A program made the translations under genes and the position numbers. The notes beneath the pieces are model-generated. The model did no database searches. It was not told the origin of the DNA and saw only the letters and a list, made by a program, of their open reading frames with translations. Below, one piece after another: positions 46,819 to 56,740 of a stretch of DNA of 64,000 nt. Where the stretch lies: positions 23,637,425 to 23,701,424 of the forward strand of contig CM076656.1 of assembly GCA_038496675.1 (NCBI GenBank), given 5' to 3'. This stretch comes from Rachycentron canadum. Lineage: Eukaryota > Chordata > Actinopteri > Carangiformes > Rachycentridae. Each line of letters opens with the position of its first letter. The first letter of the stretch is position 1.

Positions 46819-49800
46819 AGCAGGTGCAGGCTATTTAGTCATGAGTTTGCCCCCTTGACTTTGAACGTGACATGGGCGGGAAAAAAAAAAAAAAAAATTT
46901 GCTCCCGCCTTGAAAAGAAATTGGCTCTTTTCCACCTGGCCACCCCCCCTTTCTCATTTCCATTCAGCCATCTTCACGTCCTATCAAGTTAAACGTTAAA
47001 ATGTAATTACCTCTCAGAGTGAATGATCAAGTGGGGGAATGGCAAAGTTATAGGGACCCACTGAGGAAAAAAAAAAAAAAAAAAAAACAGCAGCTTGGAG
47101 TCAGGACAGGTGTTTTCTCCTGGGCCAAACTGAAATGAACATGGAAATGAATGTTTGAAATGCATTGAGGAGGGAGAGGGGGAGAGAGAAAGGGTGCACG
47201 GAGGCAGAGCGTGCATCTGAGCAACGGAGGTAATTATTCTGCGACTCCTTCACCTGTGACAAGAGGCTTAGGCGAGTGGGGGTGTTTCAAAGGGCGGCGG
47301 ATGGGGACGGGGAGGCACGGGGTAGGCGGTCGCCGCTACCAAGAAAGCAAATGGCCCGAGACCTCTTGTGCTGTCCCTGCCGACTTCCACAATGAAATGA
47401 TATGCCCTTTAACTGTCTCTCTCTCTCTCTCTCTCTCTCTCTTTGAAGCTGATGACGGCAGTTTTCTCTTTATACAGCGAAAATAACCATCAGGCTATTT
47501 GGTCAATTGAAGTTTTGTTTTTTACTATTTCCATTTCACCATTGCCCACACATACACACACACACTTGTGCTTTGTGCTACCAGATAGCTGTGCCCTGAG
47601 TCCAGCACACAAGCCTCTCACTCAGATGGAAATTAAGGGCCAGTTCCACAGTGGTTATTACAAAGTGTAAGGTCTGCAATCTTGTGCCTATGTCAGGTGT
47701 AGTTTCAATTTCTTATGTGCCCTCTTACTCCTTTTTTTTTTTAACCAGCTCAGTCAGCAGCATTGGTCTCTGTTTATGTGCATGGCTGCACCTGAATTGA
47801 ATGAGACAGAAGGCACAAGAAGAAGGTGGAGGGGCGAGGTGATAGCAGCAAACACCGATCTGCCCTCGGCGGCTGAGGCAGAGAGACTGTGCGGAAGCAC
47901 ATCTATTTTCTTGAAGTGTCACAGATCAATACTGTTCTGTCCGTTCTTCTTTATTAAACGATATCTCTGAGGCAAAGGAAGAGCGAGGGAGTTAGGGTAG
48001 GCGGTGAGAGTTATGGCCAAAAAGGTGACAAAGGGGGGGGTTGAACTTGTGACCCGTGACGCACGCTGTAGCCCATTTCATTCAATTAGAGAGCAGATTT
48101 CAGCTACGGTCCAAGACCCAGAGGCAGAGCATCTCCTTGCACTGTCCACAAACTTGGATTTAACATTTACACGATCCAACACCAAGTTACTCTGGGTGAT
48201 CGCCTTGGTTCCCGCCGCACAATTTCCAGTTCCACTTTGATTTCAAAAGAACGCCCACTGAGAGGAGAGAGTCCTGTGATGATTAAGAATTATATTACAT
48301 GGAAACGTCCCTTCGCAAATTTATTCAAGAGACATAATGTGAAAAATCCTATTATATAGATGCAAAGTGTAGGTCTTAGAGGGGGTGTTTCTCTTTCATT
48401 AATAGAAATGCTGAGGCTTACAATAAGTTGAGTGGATTCATTTTACTGAAATTGTTACCAGTATGGACTTAATTCCATTTACCCTCAGTCCCTGTGCAGT
48501 ACTCCATGCACAATAAAACTGATTCCCAGTCCCGCTCAGAGGAGGGCTGCAGATGATGTCATGGTGCCATTATCAGCCAATTACATTACAGGGCAATTGC
48601 CTCTGACATATTGGCTATTCAAAACAATCACCAACATCCACTGGGGCTATCCAGAGCAATGCCATAAATAAATACACAGTTTTACAGCCAAGCTGTGAGT
48701 GCATCTAGTGTATTAGGGTTTTTTTTTTTTTTTACTTTTGAAAAAGCACAGCAAGAGCTGCACCTCAGTTCTTATAAGTCAAATGGAAATAAAGAAACCT
48801 CTGGGAGTAAAATGGAAACTGGAAAAAAAAAACTCCCCTCTGCTGCTGCTGTGAATCCAAACAGTAGGCCGGGCAGTTCGTCAAATGCCGCAAGGTCGTC
48901 GTTATCCATATGAATTACAGTGTCACCCTCAAACGTCTCGCGTTACCACTGTCGCCGCCATATGGAATCCGGTAACAGAATATAAGGGTAAAGCCGAGAC
49001 AGATGGACACGCCGAGGGACAGACGCAAAGACAGGGGTGTGATCGGATGCCCACAGTGATCAGTGAGCGTTTCTGAAAAAAGCAGACTGGGTGAAACTCA
49101 AAGCGAGAGCAAAAGACAGCCTCCTAGTTAGCCAGGAGAGAAAATATGAGCACATAAAGCAAAAGATAGACACTGCTGCTGCTGCTGGTGCTGCTGCTGT
49201 AGAGAAATATCCTCTTCCTTTCTCTATTTCTTTGCACTTGGTAGCAAAGAAAGTCTAATGAATACTAAAGGCCCTTGACTCCTAAGAAAGTCCAGTGCAG
49301 AGGGAGAAATCTGATCTACCTATCTGAAGAGTGTTAACATAACTTTGTACTTACGTGCACGTTCCTCTGTTTGTATACCCGTGTTCGTGTTGCGTGACCA
49401 AATACTTGAGCGTCAGCTTCAGAGTGACAAAGTGTCCGTTGTGAAGTGTGGGAGCCTGTTTAGCCAGACTTCAAAAGAAAGCGGGCGCTTGTTTAACATG
49501 TATGTGAAGATTTGTCAGTGTCAAACACATCTGGAGATACTCATTTCATCTGACACGTATGTGTGTGTGAATAAAGCGGGGATGTGATTGTGTAAATATG
49601 TGAAATTTGTGTTCAGGGCAGTGGATTCCTGGCTGTGTTTGGATCTGGCTTTTTTCCATTCTTTTATCTTGTTTGCTGCTTTTAAGAATTCAGGGCTCCA
49701 TCTGTGTGTGTTTCAAAGTTTATGTTACCATGCGCCTTCGTCTGACTGTTTGCAAGTATGTGTGGGAGTTGGACTGATACATTGGTCTGATATTTTCATA

Positions 49801-50132
49801 TTAGCCTTTTAGTATCAGATAAAGGCTGCTGGTGCCTCTTGCCAGAATCAGGATGTGAACATATGATTTTACTCAACCTTTCCATGGGAAGCGAAAAGCC
49901 AAGTTGGTGAAATTTCACCACTTGCATCATACTTGCAGTTACAAATCATATGTTCTGCAACTGGTGATATGACAGTGATCAGATGCTGCTGCAGCAACTG
50001 ATAATGAACCACTGACCTTGTGCATAAAATGCTAACTTTAGGTCTATTGCAAAGTATTGCTCATGAGAACTCAAACCTCATGGGACTAAAAAAAAAAAAA
50101 AAAAAAAAAATCAGTGTTTTTAATTGTCTACA
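45795..50132. other. Gene-free stretch with simple repeats and single-copy DNA
   Basis: CT repeats lie at 45939-45970, CA at 46783-46818, A-runs at 46880-46897 and 47068-47087, TC at 47417-47442 and an interrupted CTG tract at 49172-49200. A T-run is at 48718-48734 and an A-run at 50089-50110. Bases 46130-46400, 47590-47700 and 48240-48680 are repeat-free with CAATTA-type words. No exon could be supported. Confidence 0.5.
49172..49200 (+). repeat. Interrupted (CTG)n tract
   Basis: Nine CTG/GTG triplets with one GGT interruption. No coding context was recognised. Confidence 0.85.
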
Positions 50133-50176
50133 GAGCAGATTTTACAGCATTTTTATAAATGCTGTAAAATCTGCTC
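50133..50176. repeat. Perfect 20-bp hairpin, 4-base loop
   Basis: The arms at 50133-50152 and 50157-50176 are exact reverse complements around the loop TTAT. The left arm begins GAGCAGATTTTACAG. An A22 run lies just upstream. It resembles neither a known microRNA nor a family seen elsewhere in the window. Confidence 0.9.
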
Positions 50177-50904
50177 CGTCCCTTTAGTTTTTAGCCAGAG
50201 AAAACAAGCAACACAGGGATACTGCAAAACTTGAACTTGAATGGTGAATCAGAATCTGAACAAAACTGTTTTTTTATGATTAATATTCATTGTTATTAAG
50301 CAGGGAACACAAGGAATTTGTCTTGGTGCAAAAATAGTTAATGTAGTGAGATGGAAAAAATATAGACAAAGATAAAATAAGGAAGCACTGAAGGTGTCAG
50401 GGGGTGTGACGGCTTCGGCCATCATTGTATTCACACTGCAGGAGTTTTTAATAGGCCCTTAGAGCAGGCTGCTTGACTGGACCCTAAAGTGACTTAGTAG
50501 AGTCGGATGAGGGCTAGCTGGTTAGCATGCTAACTTCTGAAGAAGAAAGGAAGTGAGAGAAATAGAAGGAAAAACAAGGCGATTGCTTTGGTCTGGTAAA
50601 GAAGCAGCTGTTCATGCAAATGTCAGCCGTGGAGCAGTAGCAAAACTTAGACAAAGTTGCTTTGAAATGAATAGTGCTCCCCATTAAGAGGCTGCCAACT
50701 CTGTAAGATTTTAAAAGCCCATATCACCCAAGTGAGCAGTTGGTCCGGTTTCCCCTCCTAAGAGATGGACAGTTCTTGCATGAAAAAAAGCTTTCTTAAT
50801 GAACCTCCTGGAACCCGCTGAAATCTCGAAAACTGCCTTGAACTTCACAAAGGAACGTCTGCCATTCCCCTGTGCCAGCAACTCCTCGCTGTGGCACAGA
50901 GGCC

Positions 50905-50939
<35 letters not shown>

Positions 50940-51240
50940 TAAATAAGGAGCAGCTACTGTTGAGAGGGACAGAGAGAAGGAGGGAGGGCAGCATAACACA
51001 GGACAGAAGAAGGAAAAAAAAAAAAAAAAAGACAGAAAAAAGGGAGCGAGAGAGCAGTGAAGAGAAGGAGAAGGAGAAGAAGAAGCAGGGAGAGCTGGAG
51101 GGCGTCACTGTAAGAGAGAAGAGATGACAGGAGTAGAAGAAGAAGAAGGAGGAGGAGGATTTGCTCTCTTTTCTCTTCTCTCTCTCTCTGTTGCAGTGTC
51201 CCCCAAGAGCGACACAGGCTCCCGTCTAGCCAGAACGAGG
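50177..51240. other. Single-copy DNA grading into a GA-rich tract
   Basis: Bases 50177-50880 are repeat-free. From 50904 the plus strand is almost pure purine, with a GA run at 50909-50936, an A-run at 51014-51030 and GAAGAAG/GGAGGA to 51162. A polypyrimidine tract ending in TTGCAG follows at 51165-51197. Such a tract could be a 5' untranslated region or simply low-complexity DNA. Confidence 0.45.
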
Positions 51241-51456
51241 ATGCTCTTAATCCTGCTTCACTCGTCTCTGCTGTGGCCAACTCCACTGATTCATGGTGCT
51301 GGCTCAGGCAGACGGGCACGTATGCACAGACACAAGCAGGAGGACAGACACACAAGCATTTGGACCTTGAAGAGAAGGCGCACACACAAACACACACACA
51401 CACACACACACAAACTGACACGTGTATGGACTTTAACACACATAAATGAAAACTGA
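51241..51456 (+). other. Short frame with signal-peptide-like start (uncertain)
   Basis: The ATG at 51241 has A at -3. The frame opens with MLLILLHSSLLWPTPLIHGA, which has the hydrophobic core and small residues of a secretory signal peptide. A strong acceptor-like TCTCTCTCTGTTGCAG lies 44 bases upstream of the ATG. Against it, the frame continues into a CA microsatellite and stops after 71 codons, no clear donor (only CAC followed by GTATGC) is present, and no later exon was recognised. It may be a first coding exon or chance. Confidence 0.15.
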
Positions 51457-51698
51457 GAAAAAGTGAGAAAATCACAGAGATAAATACAAGGATGCACAAC
51501 ACATATGAGGCGTGTCCCAACCGAGGGTCTACGAAGATGTGGTCTCTCCCAGCTGTTGCAGACCCCGAATGCTGAATTGAAATGAGATGGTCTGGTTTAA
51601 TCTCCGGCTCTCTGCTGGTGTTTTCTGCTGCCAATCATTTTCATTACTCGTGTGTAATGACTCTAGTCATAGGTTGGGCCACGAAGGAGCCAAATGAA

Positions 51699-51929
51699 AT
51701 GAATTAGGGGGCGCGGCTATTGTGTGATTGACAGACTGTGCCACCCAATCAGGATAGAGTACAGAGCAGGTCAGATCCACCCCTCACTCCTCCTCAGCTC
51801 CACCTTCACCTCCAAATACGGTTTCTTCTGGTTTCAAAAAACCAAGATGGCCGACGGCCAAATTACAAACTGGAGGCTTCAGAGCAGCAGCTCACAAACC
51901 AAAGGGTGACGTCACAGTGGGTTCCCACA
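51699..51929 (+). mobile_element. Family A element, right half
   Basis: It begins at ATGAATTAGGGGGCGCGGC and keeps TGATTGACAG (51725-51734), CACTCCTCCTCAGCTCCACC, AAGATGGCCGACGGCC (from 51844), ATTACAAACTGGAGGCTTC and GGGTGACGTCACAGTGGG (CRE at 51907-51914). The left half with the CTCF-like site is absent. Confidence 0.88.
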
Positions 51930-52007
51930 TATGAAGGGGCCTTTGAAATGGGACAGCCTCGTCACACCGACTGTGACACAATCAGTCTTCAAATGCAGCC
52001 TCCTAAG

Positions 52008-52043
52008 GCTGTGTCCCAATTCAGGAGCGAATTGGGACACAGC
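52008..52043. mobile_element. Foldback: fused hAT-like terminal repeats
   Basis: Arms GCTGTGTCCCAATTC (52008-52022) and GAATTGGGACACAGC (52029-52043) are exact reverse complements around the loop AGGAGC. The motif GGCTGTGTCCCAATTCAGG is one I recall at the ends of fish DNA elements. The structure would fit a MITE reduced to little more than its two ends. Confidence 0.6.
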
Positions 52044-52718
52044 TATAGACACGTATGATGGTGCACAAACAGTCGCACAAACTGGCACAAAGTTACAACA
52101 TATGTGTACACGTATGCAAATTTACACATGTAGACCAACCTTCTCTTCTATAATTAATCTACAAGAGCAAATAAATTTGGAATAAAATGCAGACTATGTT
52201 ATTATTATTGCTATGAAGATAAAGAGGATATTAATATAGATATTTAACACATATCAGTGACTATAGCATCATTACACTTATTGAGGGTTATGTTCAGAGG
52301 CTCACAGCAATGGTTAAAATTAGAGAAAAGACTGAGGTTTGGTTTAATACAGAAACTGTTCAGTGGCTTCAGATGCATTGTGTTTATGTGCATTTAACCA
52401 AAACCACCATCTTTCCTGTTTTCCTGTTGCCTTAACCACAGACGGGATTGTGGATGCAAATTCCTCCCCCTGGTGCGACATGTGTGCGCTCTGTACACCC
52501 ACCATCCACCCCAACTGCATCCATGTGAAACAGCTGCTGTTAATAAACAAGTAGCTTCATATATAAAAAAAAACAAAACAAAAAAAAAAACATTGTCTTT
52601 GTATATAGCTGAGCCAGTGATCTTTGACATTTACAAAACATATTTACTGTAGCGCATGTATAGTGTCTGTGTGTCAGTTTCTATCCTGTGTCAGCTTGTG
52701 TGTTTGTGTGCGAATGCA

Positions 52719-52757
<39 letters not shown>

Positions 52758-52855
52758 AGGTATAGACGCAAATCCACACGAGACCACTGTCTATATGTGC
52801 ACAACAACAGGTGCACAAACATTGGAATGTATGCACAGAGTTGCCAAGCAGGAAA

Positions 52856-52900
<45 letters not shown>

Positions 52901-53352
52901 AGCCAGGTGTGTGAATTAAAACCCATCCGATTCCATTAAGGTGATCGGTTCAACGGCGCTGATTACCTCTGATTGGTTATCACAACATTGGCAATGGGGA
53001 AGAACAACCGCTTCCCTCGAACGCACGACGCCGCCGACCATTCAATCGCAATTATATCCACCATATTAACAGATTAGCAGACAAGCTGACCCCGGTGAGG
53101 AACAGAGCCAAGACGGAGCCCAGGCGAGTTGTGGAGGCAGGTGTTATAACTCCCCACCACCACCCACCACCCTCACTCGGGACCCTCCAGCAGCACCACT
53201 CGTGCCTGGGGTGCCGGCTTACAGCTGTAGCAGTGGCACACCGTGCATTAACTCATTAATGATACATGGCAGAGCGTCGCCGAGCCACTTTATGAGCTAA
53301 TAGTGACGAGTGGTGATGGCGCAGCGTCTGCTCCCTCCACCAAATGGACACA
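52044..53352. other. Gene-free stretch with long CA runs
   Basis: CA runs lie at 52723-52754 and 52858-52898. Bases 52920-53340 are repeat-free. At 52440 a short open segment follows an acceptor-like TTGCCTTAACCACAG, but it ends after about 37 codons with no donor or homology. Confidence 0.45.
52858..52898. repeat. (AC)n microsatellite
   Basis: About 20 AC units, with a second CA tract 100 bases upstream. Confidence 0.95.
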
Positions 53353-53680
53353 ATGGACGTGGCTGTGGACATAGAGTGCTGAAGAGCCTTAAATCTTCAT
53401 TCTATCGGTTCTATCTATCATCACGCCACCGCTGTAAAAAGAAGATTGTGTTGAAGTCTATGTGAAAATGGCCCTACTTCTCGCCGTAAAGCAGGCAGCC
53501 ATGTGACTGACAGACCGCACCACCCCTCACTCCCCCTCAGCTCCATCTTCTCCTCCATATATGGTTTCTACTGGTTTCAAAAAAGCAAGATGGCCGACGG
53601 ACATGTTTAAAAAGTGGAGGCTTTAAAATGGCAGCTCCCAGACCGAAGGGTGATGGGAGCTGCGGTGGGTTGACACTTGG
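53353..53680 (+). mobile_element. Family A element, degraded copy
   Basis: It retains GTGCTGAAGAGCCTTAAATC, GTTGAAGTCTATGTGAAAATG, CACTCCCCCTCAGCTCC, GGTTTCTACTGGTTTC, AAGATGGCCGACGGAC (from 53587), GGAGGCTTTAAAATGGCAGC and a GGTTGACACTTGG end. The CTCF-like, PBX-MEIS and CRE words are mutated or deleted. Confidence 0.82.
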
Positions 53681-53756
53681 GTATGTGTAGCTATTTAGTT
53701 CATACTCACAAGTCAGCACACAGTGGTTGAGCTTTTTTTTTTTTTTTCTTTTGCAG

Positions 53757-53887
53757 CGGCGATCATCATATTGGCTCAAATCGTCACCTTTGTCTACATT
53801 ATCATCACCGCCACTTGTCGTCTGCGTGCCTGTCGTTTCCGTCACCAAGCCGTGTACAAAGGCACTTCGGCACTGAGTCACCAGTGA
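53757..53887 (+). other. Exon-like segment: TM helix plus short tail (uncertain)
   Basis: A strong acceptor (15 T, then CTTTTGCAG) precedes an open frame whose first full codon is at 53759. Translated, it is a hydrophobic stretch AIIILAQIVTFVYIIITAT followed by the basic RLRACRFRHQ and a short tail to TGA at 53885-53887 (42 codons). The layout, a phase-1 start with membrane helix, positive stop-transfer residues and stop codon, is that of a terminal exon of a type I membrane protein. I recognise no family, no upstream exon is visible, and ATC repeats inflate the Ile content, so chance is likely. Confidence 0.17.
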
Positions 53888-55387
53888 CATGTACTAATGT
53901 CTCAACAGCTGGTATGTCTGTGAATCGGTTTCATATCTCATTTTGATAATGCGTCCCATTCACCAGCCTCCCGTCCCGTCTTTCAGCGCTCCTCTCCTCG
54001 TGTGTCCGTCTCATCTTCCCGACCCACCTTAGGGTGAGCCCAGGAATGTGACACACTGCCAGACAAGCCACACAGACACACAGACTAAGTGGGTGTGCGT
54101 GTTATCAGCATCCTGGGAAGAAATGGGGGGTTGGATTTTTCCGATGCAGTTCCTTTTTTTTTTTTTTCCCCAGTTGGTTTAGAGGTGTGAGAAACACGAG
54201 CAGCGTGAGATTGGCATAAAAAAAAAAAAAACAAACAAAAAAAAAAAAAAAACAACACAACACACACATACACACACAAACACTGAGATCTTGCCTTGTA
54301 GAGAAATGATTGTTTTCAGTGTAAAGCTGCTGATTTAAAATGTTCTATTTCCTCAGCTGCTTTTTGGGTCTGAAGCTACTAAAAGCTCCTCACAGAGCTC
54401 TTTGAAACCTTGATTCATGGCGACACTTCAGTGATGAGTGAGATTATGCTGTAACGCTTCCACCAAGAGACTTGCAAGTGAGTAGATTTTGATGTCCCCC
54501 CCCCGTCCCCCCCCCCGTGTTTCTCCAGTTTCACTGGAAGCCCGTAAAGTCAAGTCATTAAGTGGTCTCTGATTAATTAAGCGACAATCTATTTTCATTC
54601 TTCCCCATAACACCACAACAATGTGTTTAGATTCCCCAAGTGAAACGCCTGATAGGGAAAATAACATCATGAACGGGCACAATTTACGATGGGAGTGTCT
54701 GTGAGGAAACGCTGGGTAACACAGATTTAAATGGCTTCTCTTCTCTATTAATATTCATTGCGTTTTCATAAAGGATCCTTAATTAACACACTTTTCTTCT
54801 TATTAACTAAGGCTGCCTCAAACTCGACGCACGACGACTCAAACTACATGCACACACACTTTAAATCCTTTTTAGATAAATAACAATTAACGCTGTGAAC
54901 TGCACTGAGCGTACACTGTAGTTATCTTACATTCACTGTCTCTGACTGTTTTGCTTCTCATGCCATAAAAAGATGAACGGGTTTTTCAAAACGTGACCTT
55001 AAGGGAAGAAGATTAGCACTTGTGGCTCCCACTAAGAACCCACTACAGCTTTCAACCATCACAACAGCTGATACAATAAATTCAGATATTTTCTTTCATC
55101 CGCTCAATAAACTCTTGTTTCCAGTTGGGCCGCCGTTCCTCAATGAGCTGACTCTCACTCTTACCACGGCCATAGGGACTCCGTCTGATATCCACAGGGT
55201 GCTATTAAAATACGTTTCACTGCTGCAGCCTCCAAACAGGGTCTGGTATCACGCACCAGAATGTGATACACTCCGGAGAACTCAGGGATGCAACATGAAA
55301 GAGAGACAGAGGCTGCATTTCATGTCCTGTGGCTACCATGTATTAAACTCCCATTGTTAAGAACCAACAAGGGGGTCGTGTTTAATA

Positions 55388-55418
<31 letters not shown>

Positions 55419-55690
55419 ATTGATGGCATGTCTGCACCAACGACATAAAGAAAACATGGTTCAGGTGGTTGTTCCGAATGTTGGTGCAGAAGAGCAAACA
55501 TGATGAGGCCTCTTCACTTCAAGCATTTAATAAAATATATATATTTTTAAAATGTTACTGAAGCACATACTTCAGAAAACACAGCATGTAACAGGTATGG
55601 ATGAAAAATCATGTTATTGCTCCTTTGATTGAGACAAGTTGTTTTTTTTTTTTTTCCTTCTTAAAGGAGAGAATCCGTTCTTTTAAATGA
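53888..55690. other. Gene-free stretch with A/C homopolymers
   Basis: A T-run is at 54154-54167, A-runs are at 54218-54253, two C-runs of 9 and 10 lie at 54496-54515, and a TG run is at 55390-55418. Bases 54600-55330 are repeat-free. A 112-codon plus frame there (55022-55360) matches no family I know. Confidence 0.45.
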
Positions 55691-56140
55691 GCCCTGATTT
55701 GTCCCTGTGTGACGCTCTCTCTCTCTCCGAGCCTCTGACTGGAGCATTGCTGCTTTACTTCTGTGTGTTTATCCATCCACTTCATCCTCCATCTCTGATA
55801 GTGACGTCTAGAGTCACGTCTCTACATGGGACGCTCCTATTGGCTCCAGTGGGTGATGTCACAGCCAATCAGAGCGTCTCCTTCAGAGGCCTAGCTGTCA
55901 GCTGCTTGTAGCCAAAGTCAATGGGATCAATCCTGTATTTTTCTGATCTCAGAGTGAGGAGAAGTTGCTCTGAGTTTATTGTAGTGACAGAATAAAGACA
56001 GAGAGACATGGACAATAAGATATTTAGAGCATTAGAGGCTTTGGAGCTGATTTGTCATCATTGCTGCTCCAAAGAATGAGCAGAACTCAGATCAGATAAA
56101 GAGAGAAACTTCAAATCAGCTCTAGAACGACACAAACACA
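55691..56140. mobile_element. Family B repeat, copy 2
   Basis: Nearly identical to 34857-35346 but without its 40-base difference near the start; here a CT run is found instead (GACGCTCTCTCTCTCTCC). It carries GACGTCTAGAGTCACG, the ATTGGCT/AGCCAAT inverted pair and GATGTCACAGCC. Two such similar copies 20.8 kb apart indicate a dispersed repeat that moved fairly recently. Confidence 0.85.
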
Positions 56141-56664
56141 AACCAAAGCCTGTCTGTGGGTCTAAAGGGGCTAAATGCTCAAATTAAGATTTTTTTCAGT
56201 GTATTTAAAAGCACATAAATCCAGACATGTGGCCCTCACCAGCAGTGAGAGATAATTGAAAGCATGTTTGACCTGCAGCAGTTGCAGAGCTGTTGTGTGG
56301 AAACCTGCTGTTTACTTGAACCTGCCTGTGGCTGTGGAGACTTGGTGACATTTTTAAAAATGACAACTTTATAAGGAAAAACACAAAACCATGAAAAAAA
56401 AAAAAAAAAAAGCATTAATGTGGGTCAGCAGCAGTCAACAGCAAAACCTTTTGGTGCTGGACAGTTGTTCTATGCCAAAATGTTTGCCGGAAGATGATGG
56501 TGTTTTTTTCTATTTCTAATTTCTGCCGTCCACTCTCTCCTCTATAATATTTATTCCATCTTTCTTCATCTTTTCCCCTCATCATCAATCACCAGGCCTA
56601 ATTCTTTATTTCTCTCTCTTTGCACCCCATCGCTCCTCCTCCTCGCTGTCCATCTTTGCGCCAG

Positions 56665-56740
56665 TTTTGACGACACGCTGTGGGGTATGCATTACGTGCA
56701 CGAGGCAGCTAGAATCGAATTTTACTCATTTGATGAAACT
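56665..56740 (+). other. Exon-like open segment (uncertain)
   Basis: A long pyrimidine-rich stretch ends in CATCTTTGCGCCAG. The following 76 bases are open in the frame FDDTLWGMHYVHEAARI (first part shown) and end at GAAACT followed by the good donor GTAAGA. No family was recognised. The segment is short and the frame stays open beyond the donor, so this may be chance. Confidence 0.12.

Noticed and set aside
50954..51634. 226-codon minus-strand frame
   Set aside because: It is made mainly of Leu/Ser/Phe and Cys-Val repeats read from the complement of GA and CA tracts. No domain is present.
52441..52553. Cys-rich open segment after an acceptor-like site
   Set aside because: It encodes SPWCDMCALC, faintly like an agouti-type Cys cluster, but it lacks the remaining cysteines, any donor and any neighbouring exon.
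55691..56140. Open frame over family B considered as a gene
   Set aside because: The second copy has a different frame because of the 40-base difference, so the translation is not preserved.
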